NCBI GenBank assembly: GCA_035477215.1
Contig: DATIKU010000016.1
Span: 1-64,000 of the forward strand
Length of the DNA stretch: 64,000 bases
Direction: 5' to 3'
DNA from: Spirochaetota bacterium
GTDB taxonomy: Bacteria > Spirochaetota > UBA4802 > UBA5368
The position numbers and the translations under genes were made by a program. How positions within the stretch are numbered: the stretch's first letter is position 1; each line of letters starts with the position of its first letter. Below the pieces are notes generated by a model, which was given only the letters and a program-made list of their open reading frames with translations, ran no database searches and was not told where the DNA came from. Positions 1-8,353 of the stretch are shown here, piece after piece.

Positions 1-171
1 CGTGACATTGAAAAATTGCGCCTTCACCAGATCGTGGGCCGATGAGTCGCTTCCCACGCAGTCACCGTGATGGAACTCGGTGACCCGGTGCGACGAGAGG
101 TATTCCGCCAGGGCTTCCTTCTGGTCGAAGGAGAGCACCGACCTGCGGGTGCCGGTAAATCCGATTTTCAT
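1..171 (-). CDS. SLOG-like Rossmann-fold protein, partial (N-terminal 57 residues)
   Basis: The gene runs off the left edge; only its N-terminus is visible on the minus strand, starting with ATG at 171. It opens with MKIGFTGTR and then has the string HHGDCVGSDSSAH. The GxTGTR strand-loop followed by HHGDC(V/I)GxD is typical of the stand-alone SLOG (YspA/DUF2493-like) nucleotide-binding proteins. Function in those small proteins is mostly unknown; nucleotide or nucleotide-sugar binding is predicted from the fold. The rest of the protein lies outside the window, so length, partners and operon cannot be judged. Confidence 0.55.
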   Translation of the reverse strand, partial: MKIGFTGTRRSVLSFDQKEALAEYLSSHRVTEFHHGDCVGSDSSAHDLVKAQFFNVT

Positions 172-491
172 TGCGTACCCCGGTGTGTGATGCGATGTAT
201 ATGTTCAATATAGGGCCATCGGATGAGGAAAGGTAGCCCTTCAGGGTTTACCTTGGGCGGGTGAGAGGAAGGGAGGGTTGAAGCTAAACAAATTCCCGGG
301 ATACTCTGGCGCAACAGCCGCTCGAGCATAAGACTCGTAAAATCACAAGAACACGCCGGAAGGTTCAGGATAAGCATTATTGTCGCGGCACCTTGTTGGC
401 ATGCCGGACATCAATACCCCCACTCCTCATGCCGCACCGGCAGCCTGTTCAGCTGGTCCCGGAGGTACTTCCACTTCGGCTTATTCTAAAT
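172..491. other. Intergenic stretch, no gene recognised
   Basis: About 320 bases between the partial SLOG-like gene and the GIY-YIG remnant. Open frames here are short and without recognisable motifs. Base composition changes abruptly near 484 from GC-rich to AT-rich, which looks like a junction of acquired DNA. Confidence 0.5.
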
Positions 492-790
492 TTGAATGAT
501 GCCACTATAAATTCTTGTGATTGGTCATCATGGTCAAAAAAATTTGGAATTTATGTTATATATAAAGAAACAGAAGTATTTTATATTGGACGTGCATTAA
601 AAGATAAATCATTCGGAGAAAGAATTGCATCTCATATGGGGAAAAAAATGAATGGATGTCTGTTTTTAAAGATAATTATTCATGGCTCATTCTATATCCA
701 TTTGATGAACAAGATGATTATTGGTCGGCAAGTTTAGAAATATTTTTATATGATAAGTTCGAACCCACTTTAAATATTAAGAGAGGATAA
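492..790 (+). pseudogene. GIY-YIG nuclease-domain protein, frameshifted
   Basis: One frame reads FGIYVIYKETEVFYIGRAL then FGERIASHM, the GIY...YIG core of the GIY-YIG endonuclease fold. After the seven-A run at 642-648 this frame degenerates. The frame one base back continues as EWMSVFKDNYSW, SLEIFLYDKFEPTLNIKRG and stops at 788-790, which reads as the natural C-terminus. One extra A would restore the protein. No good ATG start is present; TTG at 492 is the nearest in-frame option, so the 5' end may be lost. The region is strikingly AT-rich compared with its neighbours, which suggests transfer. Alternatives are a sequencing indel or transcriptional slippage on the A-run. Small GIY-YIG proteins are single-strand or structure-specific nucleases, often mobile; the role here is unknown. 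Confidence 0.65.
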
Positions 791-794
791 TTTT

Positions 795-869
795 ATGAAT
801 AGTTTAAAAACGAATATGTGTTTCTTTTTCATTTTTTGCTTTGTTTATGTTTATTCGCTAAATCATTAA
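795..869 (+). CDS. Possible 24-residue hydrophobic peptide
   Basis: A short frame reads MNSLKTNMCFFFIFCF and ends after 24 residues. A purine-rich stretch (GAGAGGA, 781-787) sits 7 bases upstream of the ATG and overlaps the end of the GIY-YIG frame, so it could be translationally coupled. It would be a single membrane-spanning peptide. In AT-rich DNA such frames arise by chance, so this is weak. Confidence 0.2.
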   Translation: MNSLKTNMCFFFIFCFVYVYSLNH

Positions 870-879
870 ATTTAAGTAT

Positions 880-1833
880 CTATTCAGCACACGCAGGCAT
901 AAAAGGCCTGTTTTCGAAGAGACCCTGCAATGCATCGAGGACATTTTCGTTATGTTTCTTCGCTGTTGATATATAGCCTCGTATCCGGGCGAAAAACATA
1001 CCGCCCTCAATGCTTCTGAAGCAACCTGATATTTTCTGTTACACCTTCACCATTCTCAGATCCCTCTCGGCCTGGTTGTTATCGAACGGTATTGAAAAGT
1101 CTCGAACGAATCCAAGAATGCCGACTTTATAATCCCTCAGGCGCTCAAGAAGATTTCGCGGTTTTGATTTTTTCTTCCTGCCCCGCCGGGGAGGACCTTC
1201 GCTTTTCTGTGGATTACATCGGAATCCTTTCAATAGTATCCGGTCGTATTCATCCTCAATCATATTGGTCGTGACTTCGTTCAACCGCACCGACCGCGTA
1301 TCGACTTTTTTCTTGGCCCGCACCAGTAAATTAATCATTTCCAGCGGCCATTTTTGTCCGAAATCCTCATGAATGGCCGTCAATTCCCGTAAAATATGGG
1401 CGTTGCAAAATACATGATCGCATTCATATGAAAGATAAGAACTCCAGAAATCATGCATCAGAAGACCGTGATAGGTGGGGATAATCCCCATCTCCTCTAT
1501 CGCTTCTTTCCCGCGTTTCGCATGGAAACCGAAATAGGTGAACCTCTCATTCGACAACACATGCAGCCAATTCAACGAACCGCTTCGAAATGCACCCGTT
1601 TCATCGGCATGCAGGAGAGGTTGTTTTTTCAAGAGGGCTTTAATCGCCTCCTCCGGCTTCTCTCCCGCTTCATACGCCTGGCGATTGGTGTTATATATTG
1701 TACCGGTGCTGATCCTAATGCCGAAAAGGTCCTTCACCAACTCGGCAGTCCGCTCATAGGGGATAAGCTGATACTGGCTCAAATAGGCGATGAATCCCTT
1801 TATCCTGCTCCCGTACCGTGCCGGCAGGCCGGT
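880..1833 (-). pseudogene. tnpC: IS66-family transposase (TnpC) relic
   Basis: Minus-strand frame with the DDE_Tnp_IS66 signature: YLSQYQLIPYERTAEL (start of catalytic domain), LLHADETG (first Asp), LLMHDFWSSY (second Asp), FDNNQAERDLRM (catalytic Glu). After MVKV a TAA stop lies at 1039-1041. The same frame then resumes as QKISGCFRS, FARIRGYISTAKKH and ends at 880-882. IS66 proteins normally read MVKVKQKISGCFR here, so a single AAA-to-TAA change has truncated the protein 53 residues early. Upstream the frame is closed by TGA at 1834-1836 and the N-terminal half is missing. No TnpA/TnpB accessory genes and no terminal inverted repeats were recognised. It is a dead fragment of an insertion sequence next to an AT-rich island. 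Confidence 0.85.
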
Positions 1834-2287
1834 TCATGATACTGAGTCTTGCCGCGGACATAAAGGGAGCGGGCTTCATCAGCTCGATCTCGTTCAAGTT
1901 CAATGGATACCATGCCTCAACATTCAGGGAAAAGCTCCGTGTTCTGCATACGCCGATGAGACTGAATGGACTTTATATGCAGTACGTATGGCACAGCGGG
2001 AGGGCCATGTAAAGCAAAAACTGGTGGACAGGGGCCTTTCATTGCGAGGGACTTGTTTCATGTGTGAACTTCCGAGAATATGCCGTATGTCGGTAGGAAT
2101 CGTGCCCTGGGGAGAGAGTATTTTCCTTGATATTAAACGGTTTCCGGTATTGGGCTTTTTGACCGGGAAGCAGTGACTTTTCCGTGAAGGACGCTTCCGA
2201 TATCAGCCGTTGTGTCCCGGAATTTTTTAATGGAAGGCGACGAAGCTTGCTTTATATTTAAGAAAATACTATAATTGATGAATTTCA
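1834..2287. other. Intergenic/decayed region upstream of the secreted protein
   Basis: About 450 bases with only short overlapping frames on both strands and no protein family I can name. The left part is probably debris of the IS66 insertion. The right part (2152-2266) is copy A of a diverged repeat that recurs at 5752-5869. Confidence 0.5.
2152..2266. repeat. Dispersed intergenic repeat, copy A
   Basis: This stretch aligns by eye with 5752-5869. Both begin GGGCTTTTT, then contain a CCGGAAG-like block and ACTTTTC. The conserved core starts TGTCCCGGAA, continues with a T-run, and ends in ATATTTAAG followed by an A-run (core 2213-2266 here, 5814-5869 in the other copy). Identity over the core is roughly three quarters, too high for chance. 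Both copies lie in intergenic DNA of decay zones. No transposase or clear terminal repeats are visible. It could be a MITE-like relic, a duplicated regulatory segment or an old duplicated gene edge. Confidence 0.55.
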
Positions 2288-3022
2288 TTGATAAAAGTAA
2301 CAAATAGAATAAACGCACTATCCCTTATGATTTCATTGGTTTTTTTGTTTTCGGCGAATACCTTAAGGGCGGATGACCTCTTTACCGGCGATATCTATCT
2401 CGCCGGGACCAACAAGGGCCAGCTGATTTTTATTCAGAAAAACAGCGTCCTGAAAAACGGCGATCAGGTGATACTGAGACATACCTACACCAGGCCGAAC
2501 GGGGACCTGGCGGTCCAGGAGGATGTAATCTTTGAAAAGGACAGCTTCGTAAAGTATCTGGTCGAATTCGATCAATCAGACTGCGGTTGTTTCCTCGACA
2601 GGAAGGGGAACAAACTTCTCTTCGGCTTCACCAGGGGTGATACAAGTAAAAAGGGCGAGGCAAACTACACATCCAATCTTGTTATGGGGCCAACGCTTAC
2701 CCGTTTTGTACACGGAAACTGGAAGGGCCTGGTGCAGGGAGAAACGGTTTTCTTTTACCTGCCGGCCATGTCGCTGCAGCGTATTGCCCGTTTCAGGATT
2801 TCTAACAACACCGAATCCCCCTGGAACCGTGCCGGTGTCATTGTACTCAAAATGGACCTGGCGAATGTCTTCCTGCGTGGTTTTCTGGACCCGGTGGACC
2901 TTGTTTATGACCTGCGCACTAAACGACTGGTGGAGATACATGGCAAGAGCCTTCTGCAGAGAAGGGTAAATGGAAAAATCGAGAATCCCGTGGTGGATAT
3001 CTACTACCGCTACAGCAACTGA
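2288..3022 (+). CDS. Secreted protein of unknown function (244 aa)
   Basis: The protein starts at TTG 2288 with a basic n-region and hydrophobic core followed by ANTLRADD, a plausible Sec signal peptide with cleavage after about residue 28. ATG at 2327 is an alternative start that would shorten the n-region. The mature part is beta-rich in appearance, with DLFTGDIYLAG near its N-terminus, a CGC motif near residue 100, and DIYYRYSN at the C-terminus. I recognise no family. It could be periplasmic or outer-membrane associated. It precedes a small membrane protein by 40 bases and may be co-transcribed with it. Confidence 0.7.
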   Translation: MIKVTNRINALSLMISLVFLFSANTLRADDLFTGDIYLAGTNKGQLIFIQKNSVLKNGDQVILRHTYTRPNGDLAVQEDVIFEKDSFVKYLVEFDQSDCGCFLDRKGNKLLFGFTRGDTSKKGEANYTSNLVMGPTLTRFVHGNWKGLVQGETVFFYLPAMSLQRIARFRISNNTESPWNRAGVIVLKMDLANVFLRGFLDPVDLVYDLRTKRLVEIHGKSLLQRRVNGKIENPVVDIYYRYSN

Positions 3023-3062
3023 GGTGACAGGGGCCGAGTCCCCATATCAATAAAAGGAATAA

Positions 3063-3344
3063 ATGATGGAATCAGTGTGGAATTTCATTAAGGAAAATGT
3101 CTGGTTTATTCTTTTTTTTGTCTGGGGCCTGCCCCTGGGAATATACCGGAGCAAATTCAGGAAGATTGTATATCAGACCGACAGCTGGACTATCAATATC
3201 CTCCCTTATTTCTGGAAGGAAACGAAGGCCCTGGTGGGCACCATGTATCCCGAGAACCGGGAGTATATAAAGTTCAGGAATTTCTACAGGCTATACCTGG
3301 GTATATACGCGGTGCTCTTCGCCTTATGGTGCTTTTTGTATTAA
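3063..3344 (+). CDS. Small two-helix membrane protein (93 aa)
   Basis: Starts with ATG ATG at 3063 behind AAAGGAA. It has two hydrophobic segments, one near residues 13-27 (VWFILFFVWGLPLGIY) and one at the C-terminus (YLGIYAVLFALWCFL), separated by a charged, aromatic loop. This gives an inner-membrane hairpin with both ends on the same side. No family is recognised. Spacing of 40 bases after the secreted protein suggests a shared transcript. Confidence 0.6.
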   Translation: MMESVWNFIKENVWFILFFVWGLPLGIYRSKFRKIVYQTDSWTINILPYFWKETKALVGTMYPENREYIKFRNFYRLYLGIYAVLFALWCFLY

Positions 3345-3462
3345 GCCGAGCACCACGGGATGAATGATGTGTATTGGTGTACAAGATTGCCCAATGAACA
3401 TTGACCTGACGGCACCGGCAGAACCGCTTCCGGTTGATGACAGATGAAAAAGGAGAAACATA

Positions 3463-4341
3463 ATGAAAAAGTATGATATACAGTCATATGCCGGAACTGT
3501 CATCGCGGTACTTGTCGCTGTCGGCATTGCACTTGCCGGCAGTCAGGATAGCGTGGCGGTATTCGGAGGTCTCCCTCTCTTTGCCCTCTGCATCGCAATT
3601 GCCTTCGCCATTCAGTGGGTCGTCTATGTCCCGTCCTATATCGCAAGAACCGAGAAATTCTATGACCTGACCGGCTCTTTCACCTATACGGCCGTTATTC
3701 TCATCGCGCTCCTTATGACGGGTCGCTTTGATATTCGGTCCCTGGTTCTCACGGGGCTGGTGCTTGTATGGACATTCCGCCTTGGATTTTTCCTTTTCAG
3801 GCGTATCATAAGGGCCGGTGAAGACACCCGTTTCAGGGAGATCAAGGGCTCGGCAAGCCGCTTTCTCATGACCTGGACGATACAGGGATTATGGGTGAGT
3901 TTTACCGCGGCGGCGGCCCTGGCGGCGATTACCGCACCGCACGACGTGGAGTTCGGGATCGTTGGAATTATCGGTTTGAGTGTGTGGATTGTGGGCTTCG
4001 CCTTCGAGTCGATCGCGGACTACCAGAAAAGCAGGTTTACCGCGGCTCCGGGGAACAGTGGGAAATTCATCAATAAAGGGCTCTGGTCCATATCCAGACA
4101 TCCTAACTATTTTGGAGAAATAGTGATATGGATCGGCATCGCCATAATCGCCTTTCCGACCCTCGAGGGCTGGAGACTGGTCACCCTGATTTCTCCCGTC
4201 TTTGTAGCCATACTGATTACCCAGATCAGCGGGGTTCCCTTGCTTGAAAAATATGCCGATAAGCAATGGGGCGGACAGGATGATTACCAGGAATACAAGA
4301 GGACCACTCCCGTACTGATTCCGAAACTGCCGTTTATGTAG
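3463..4341 (+). CDS. DUF1295 family membrane protein (steroid 5-alpha-reductase/ICMT-like fold)
   Basis: A 292-residue polytopic membrane protein with about seven hydrophobic segments. The C-terminal half holds the family hallmark KGLWSISRHPNYFGEI (around residues 204-219) and a late YQEYKRTTPVLIP. This RHPNYxGE signature is shared by DUF1295, steroid 5-alpha-reductase and isoprenylcysteine methyltransferase relatives. They bind NADPH or SAM at the membrane face and modify lipids or isoprenoids. The substrate is unknown. ATG at 3463 has a strong AAAGGAGAAA ribosome site. Thirteen bases separate it from blc, so the two are likely one operon with an envelope-lipid theme. Confidence 0.85.
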   Translation: MKKYDIQSYAGTVIAVLVAVGIALAGSQDSVAVFGGLPLFALCIAIAFAIQWVVYVPSYIARTEKFYDLTGSFTYTAVILIALLMTGRFDIRSLVLTGLVLVWTFRLGFFLFRRIIRAGEDTRFREIKGSASRFLMTWTIQGLWVSFTAAAALAAITAPHDVEFGIVGIIGLSVWIVGFAFESIADYQKSRFTAAPGNSGKFINKGLWSISRHPNYFGEIVIWIGIAIIAFPTLEGWRLVTLISPVFVAILITQISGVPLLEKYADKQWGGQDDYQEYKRTTPVLIPKLPFM

Positions 4342-4354
4342 GAGGGATGATGCG

Positions 4355-4879
4355 ATGAAAAAAATTATGGTTATTCTGGCGGGCTCCGTCCTTTTCTTGT
4401 CATGCTCTTCGGCTCCGACTATTGAAACCGTTGAGAAGGTTGATATTAATAGGTTCATGGGCAAGTGGTATGTTTTCAGCAACATCCCGACCTTTATTGA
4501 AAAGGGTGCCCATAATGCCGTTGAGTCGTATCGGCTTGAGAAAGATGGCTCGATTGCCACGACCTTCACCTTCCATAAGGGAGGATTCGACGGGCCCATG
4601 AAGACCTATAAACCGCGTGGTTTCATCCGTGATCCACAAAGCAACGCCATCTGGGGAATGCAGTTTATCTGGCCCGTTAAAGCCGAATATCTCATTATTT
4701 ATCTCAACAATGATTATACTCGCACCGTCATCGGCAGAAGCAAGAGGGATTACGTGTGGATAATGTCACGAACACCGACGATCCCCGAAGATGAGTACGA
4801 CTCAATTCTGGAATACCTGAGAAAGGTGGGATATGACGTTTCCAGGATACAGAAGGTGCCCCAACGATGGGATGAGTGA
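4355..4879 (+). CDS. blc: Outer-membrane lipocalin lipoprotein Blc
   Basis: A 174-residue lipocalin. The signal peptide ends in LFLSC, so Cys17 is the likely lipidated residue. The lipocalin GxW motif appears as FMGKWYVFSNIP, and later strands include NAVESYRL and SKRDYVWIMSRTP, which matches bacterial lipocalins. Blc-type proteins bind fatty acids or lysophospholipids at the outer membrane and are linked to envelope stress. Co-directional with the DUF1295 gene and convergent with plsC, another lipid gene. The length is normal and the protein looks intact. Confidence 0.88.
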   Translation: MKKIMVILAGSVLFLSCSSAPTIETVEKVDINRFMGKWYVFSNIPTFIEKGAHNAVESYRLEKDGSIATTFTFHKGGFDGPMKTYKPRGFIRDPQSNAIWGMQFIWPVKAEYLIIYLNNDYTRTVIGRSKRDYVWIMSRTPTIPEDEYDSILEYLRKVGYDVSRIQKVPQRWDE

Positions 4880-4896
4880 CGAAAAAGCCATTCCTA

Positions 4897-5649
4897 TTAT
4901 TTTGAATCCTCCAGTCCCTTCTTGATGACGGACCTCACATGTTCTATAAGCGGTCCCATGTCGTCTCCGGGGAATTTGCTGATATCGACCGGTTCGTGAA
5001 TCTTCATGGTGATGCGTCCCGGATAGAGATCCAGGGTTCCGGGAGGCAGTATTTCGCGGGAATTACATATCGTAATGGGGAGTATGGGCAGATCGAGTTC
5101 CCTGGAAATTACGAAGGCCCCTCTCTTGAACATGCCGATTTCTCCGTTCCGGCTCCTGGTGCCTTCGGGGAGCATTACTATTGAGGTCCCCTTCACGAGT
5201 TTCCTCTTTGTCGTTTCGAGGGTATCCTTCAGCGCTTCAGGGCTGGAACGGTCGATATAGATATTGCCTCCCACCTCGCCGGCGAAGCCGAACACGGGAA
5301 CCTTGCGCAGCTCCATCTTCATGACCCACTTGATGTCGATTCCCAGCCAGCCGTAGAGAACGAGAATATCATAGTTGCTCTGATGATTGGCCACAACCAT
5401 ATAAGAACGGTTCCGGTCAATATTCTCTTTACCGGTGACATCGACAGCGATGGGCGTGAAAATGGCGGAGAAACGGGACCACCAGACACCGGTGGTCTTG
5501 TGGGCGATACGGTCGTTGGTCAGGAAGGCTATGATGACCCCGAGGAAGACAAAGACACAGGTCCCTATCAGAAAGAGGGGCATGAAGAAGAGCCATTTAT
5601 ATGGCTGGTACAATATATAGAGGAACCGGTTTCTCGTCTTTGCTCCCAT
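4897..5649 (-). CDS. plsC: 1-acyl-sn-glycerol-3-phosphate acyltransferase (PlsC family)
   Basis: A 250-residue member of the PlsC/LPLAT family. It has an N-terminal membrane segment (around residues 14-42), the catalytic HX4D motif in VANHQSNYDIL, IYIDRS for substrate binding and MLPEGTRSRNGE as motif III. It would transfer an acyl chain to lysophosphatidic acid on the cytoplasmic face in phospholipid synthesis. Such paralogues can also act on other lyso-lipids, so the gene symbol is by family. ATG at 5649; convergent with blc with an 18-base gap. Confidence 0.9.
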   Translation of the reverse strand: MGAKTRNRFLYILYQPYKWLFFMPLFLIGTCVFVFLGVIIAFLTNDRIAHKTTGVWWSRFSAIFTPIAVDVTGKENIDRNRSYMVVANHQSNYDILVLYGWLGIDIKWVMKMELRKVPVFGFAGEVGGNIYIDRSSPEALKDTLETTKRKLVKGTSIVMLPEGTRSRNGEIGMFKRGAFVISRELDLPILPITICNSREILPPGTLDLYPGRITMKIHEPVDISKFPGDDMGPLIEHVRSVIKKGLEDSK

Positions 5650-6123
5650 TCTTTACACACCAGTACGAAAGGTTTCTTGTGTCTTGATAAATATAGTATA
5701 AAAAACAGCCGGGTAAAATAAAAAAGCGAAAATATCAAGGCCCTTGTAAAGGGGCTTTTTCCCGGAAGGAGAATACTTTTCTCAAGGGGAGGACTTCAGT
5801 TCAATCCCCGACATGTCCCGGAACTTTTTACTGCAGGGGGGACGCACATTCCTTGATATTTAAGCAAAACGCACAGCGCCCTGCCGGGGGCGAAGACCGG
5901 GAACGAGCTTCCCATACCTCGATTCCTCCGCGTCATGCATGCAGGTCCGGCGGGAGCGCCGGACTCCAGCTGACGATGGCACGCCGGTACCGGAATTTCA
6001 AGCGCTGTTAGGGTTATCTTCGCCCGGGACTCGAACGGCGGACCCGCGGGAAACGGCGGCGCCCCGAGGAGCCGTCAGACGCACACGGCTATAGACCGAC
6101 CCCGGAGCGCTGTCTCACGTAAT
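5650..6123. other. Intergenic region with repeat copy B
   Basis: About 475 bases without a gene. It contains repeat copy B (5752-5869). An imperfect hairpin of 9 bp with a 3-base loop lies near 5739-5759 (AAGGCCCTT...AAGGGGCTT, one mismatch). Read on the minus strand this hairpin is followed by a T-rich stretch and could be a weak terminator for the amidohydrolase relic. Confidence 0.45.
5752..5869. repeat. Dispersed intergenic repeat, copy B
   Basis: Second copy of the repeat at 2152-2266, in the same orientation. The shared core (TGTCCCGGAA ... ATATTTAAG, 5814-5869) is the best conserved part. Small indels separate the copies, so the duplication is old. Confidence 0.55.
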
Positions 6124-7690
6124 TTATCGCTCGAACACCTTAATCCCGCCGACCATGGTCATTAAAACCTTCATGTCACGCAGCCTGGCGGGATCGCGCA
6201 GCGGGTCATCCGACAGAATGATCATATCGGCGTATTTACCGGGCTCGATGGAGCCGAGGTCTTTTTCCAGGAAGTTCTGCCAGGCCGCGTCGATGGTGAT
6301 GGCGCGAAGCGCGGTCAGCGTGTCGATGCGCTCTTCCGGGCCAAGGCTTTTCCCTCCTGCCGTCAGGCCGTTTACGGCGCTCCAGGCAAGCAGCCAGGGG
6401 TCCATCGGAACGACCGGGGTGTCGAGATGGATGGTAAAACGTACTCCCTTTTTTAAAGCTGTCCGCGCCGGGCTGATGCGGGCCGCGCGTTCCGGGCCCA
6501 GGAAAATTTCTCGATGGCGGTCGCCCCAGTAATAGACGTGGGCCGGGAAAAACGAGGGGGCATGCCCAGTTTCCCGGCGCGGTCGAGCTGATCGGCCCGC
6601 ACCGTCTGAGCGTGTACAAAAATCGCGCGCGGGTCAGCCGCCCGATGGGCTTTCTGGGCGGCGGCGAAGGCATCGATGAAAACATCCATGGCGGCGTCGC
6701 CGTTGGTGTGGACCGCTATCTGCTGCCGGCCGCATGGTAGCGCATGACCGCCTCACGGAAATGCTTCTCATCGAGCGCGAGGTAGCCCCGAAATCCTTCC
6801 ACGGACGGGCGATAATAGGGTTTGGACAGGCAGGCGGTGAAGGCCTGGATCGAGCCGTCCAGCACCAGCTTGAACGCTCCCCAGTAGAGGCGCGGTGTGT
6901 TCCCGGCTTCGATTTTAGCATCCAGTATATCCTGCGCCACGTCTTCCGCGGGCCAGACAACCAGACGCACCGGAAGGAGGTTCCTCCGGGCAAGAGGAAC
7001 GATCGACTTGCGGTATTTATCGGTAAGCAGGCCGACCTGGGCCGTGGTCACGCCGACCGAGACATACTGGTGACCGGCTGCCTGCAGCAGGCGAAATGCC
7101 TCATGCAGGGGAAACTGCGTCGCCATGGCGGTCAGCTGCTTGGCGGCGGATTCGGCCACATACCCGGTTAAATCCCCGCCAACGGGATCCCGGCCGATTT
7201 TCCCTCCCGCGGGGTCGGGCGTCTCTCTGGTGATGCCGGCCAGCGCAAGGGCCATCGAGTTGCCCACCCCCGTGTTAGCGGAGATGTGAAGGACGAAAAT
7301 CGGATGTTCCATGGAAATCGCATCCAGTTCCGCCCGCGTGGGATATTGTTTTTCGGCGATCATGGTGTCGTCGAAACCGAAGGCCAGGATCCACCGGCCC
7401 CGGGGAGTGGCGGCGGCTTTTTCGCGCAGGAGGGCATACCGTTCATCGAGCTTTTTAACGGCCCCGATGGGCGGACTGTTGAAGTCGACGGCCAGAAGAC
7501 TCAGGCCTGAACCGGGGAAATGACTGTGGGGGTCGATGATGCCCGGCATCATGGTTTTGCCCTTCAGATCGACCACCCTGGTGCCGCTTTCTATGAATTT
7601 CCGCGCTTCCGAAACGCTGCCGACCATCAGGATGCGATCCCGCTCCACGACCACCGCCCCGGCGACGGCGCCCCGCGCATCCGTGGTCAT
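6124..7690 (-). pseudogene. YtcJ-type metal-dependent amidohydrolase with two frameshifts
   Basis: The protein resembles the Amidohydro_3 (YtcJ) family: KTMMPGIIDPHSHFPG with the HxH metal motif near the N-terminus, then LVLDGSIQAF, and near the C-terminus IEPGKYADMIIL. The first frame ends at 6716 in RYHAAGSR. One base lost at the GGCAGCAG stretch would have led into QIAVHTNGDAAMDVFID in the next frame. That frame runs to KLGMPP, where a second one-base loss in a C-run breaks FFPAHVYYWGDRHREIFLGP; the last frame then ends at 6124. Family proteins are about 540 residues, as this would be if repaired. The start is uncertain (ATG 7690, although FINGRI upstream looks coding). Either a pseudogene or two assembly indels; the adjacent MFS relic favours real decay. 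Confidence 0.85.
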
Positions 7691-7808
7691 GATCCGGCCG
7701 TTGATGAATGCCTGCCGGCAGGGCCGATAAACGTAGCGCTACAGAGGGCTTTAGTTCCCCGGTATTGCTTCGCTCATCGGACCCGCACGCGCTTTGGGAA
7801 CCGGCCAG

Positions 7809-7985
7809 TTACTTCTCCGCCTCCAGCACCGCGTTCTTCACCCGGTCCATATCAGCCGGATAATGCCTCGACCCGAGCCACAGGAAGAAAGCCGCGAGGA
7901 TACCGGAGAACGCCACGATGATGAGCGCCGTCTTCAGGCCGTCCGCGCCTCCTCCCAGCGCGTCGGAGAGGGCGCCCGCCCGGTT
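7809..7985 (-). pseudogene. C-terminal fragment of an MFS-type transporter
   Basis: An open minus-strand frame ends at TAA 7809-7811 and reads GALSDALGG, GLKTALIIVAFSGI, AAFFLWLGSRHYPADM, then a charged tail VLEAEK. This has the look of the last transmembrane helix and cytoplasmic tail of a major facilitator transporter. The frame closes upstream at 7986 with no continuation, so only about 58 residues survive. It sits just upstream of the broken amidohydrolase, consistent with decay of a transporter-hydrolase catabolic unit. Confidence 0.55.
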
Positions 7986-8353
7986 TTATCCTTTTCGACT
8001 CGTGCGAAAACGGACGACCGGCAGGCGCAAATGAATGGCGGCCGATAAATGCAACGAAGCGGCCGCGTGGGAAATGGAGTGCGATGAGTGTTTCTATATA
8101 CGTCCCCAGTCAAATGGCGGACGGACATATTTACCAATCTGTCAACCAATTTTCCGCCGGATAACGCGGGCACCCGAATAGTCCGGGGTGAACCACAACC
8201 ACCCCCATGCGCATTACCTTGACATCTCCGGACGGACCGGATACCGTATCCCCGTTTCGAGCCCTTACTTTCCGGCTTCCATTAAGGCCGATCGGGCGGA
8301 TACATTCCGGTCTCGGACCCGGAAACACACTACCATTAGGCAGGAAGCCTATA
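7986..8353. other. Intergenic region upstream of the aldo/keto reductase
   Basis: About 370 bases with no recognisable gene. It probably contains further debris of the MFS gene at its left end. A promoter-like pair at 8219-8247 points toward the reductase. Confidence 0.45.
8219..8247 (+). promoter_or_regulatory. Candidate sigma-70 promoter of the aldo/keto reductase
   Basis: A perfect TTGACA (8219-8224) is followed after 17 bases by TACCGT (8242-8247), a weak -10. The reductase start is about 107 bases downstream, with no other gene between. Confidence 0.35.

Noticed and set aside
1790-2176. Overlapping plus-strand frames of 128 and 64 residues beyond the IS66 relic
   Set aside because: No family similarity, no ribosome site, and they overlap IS debris.
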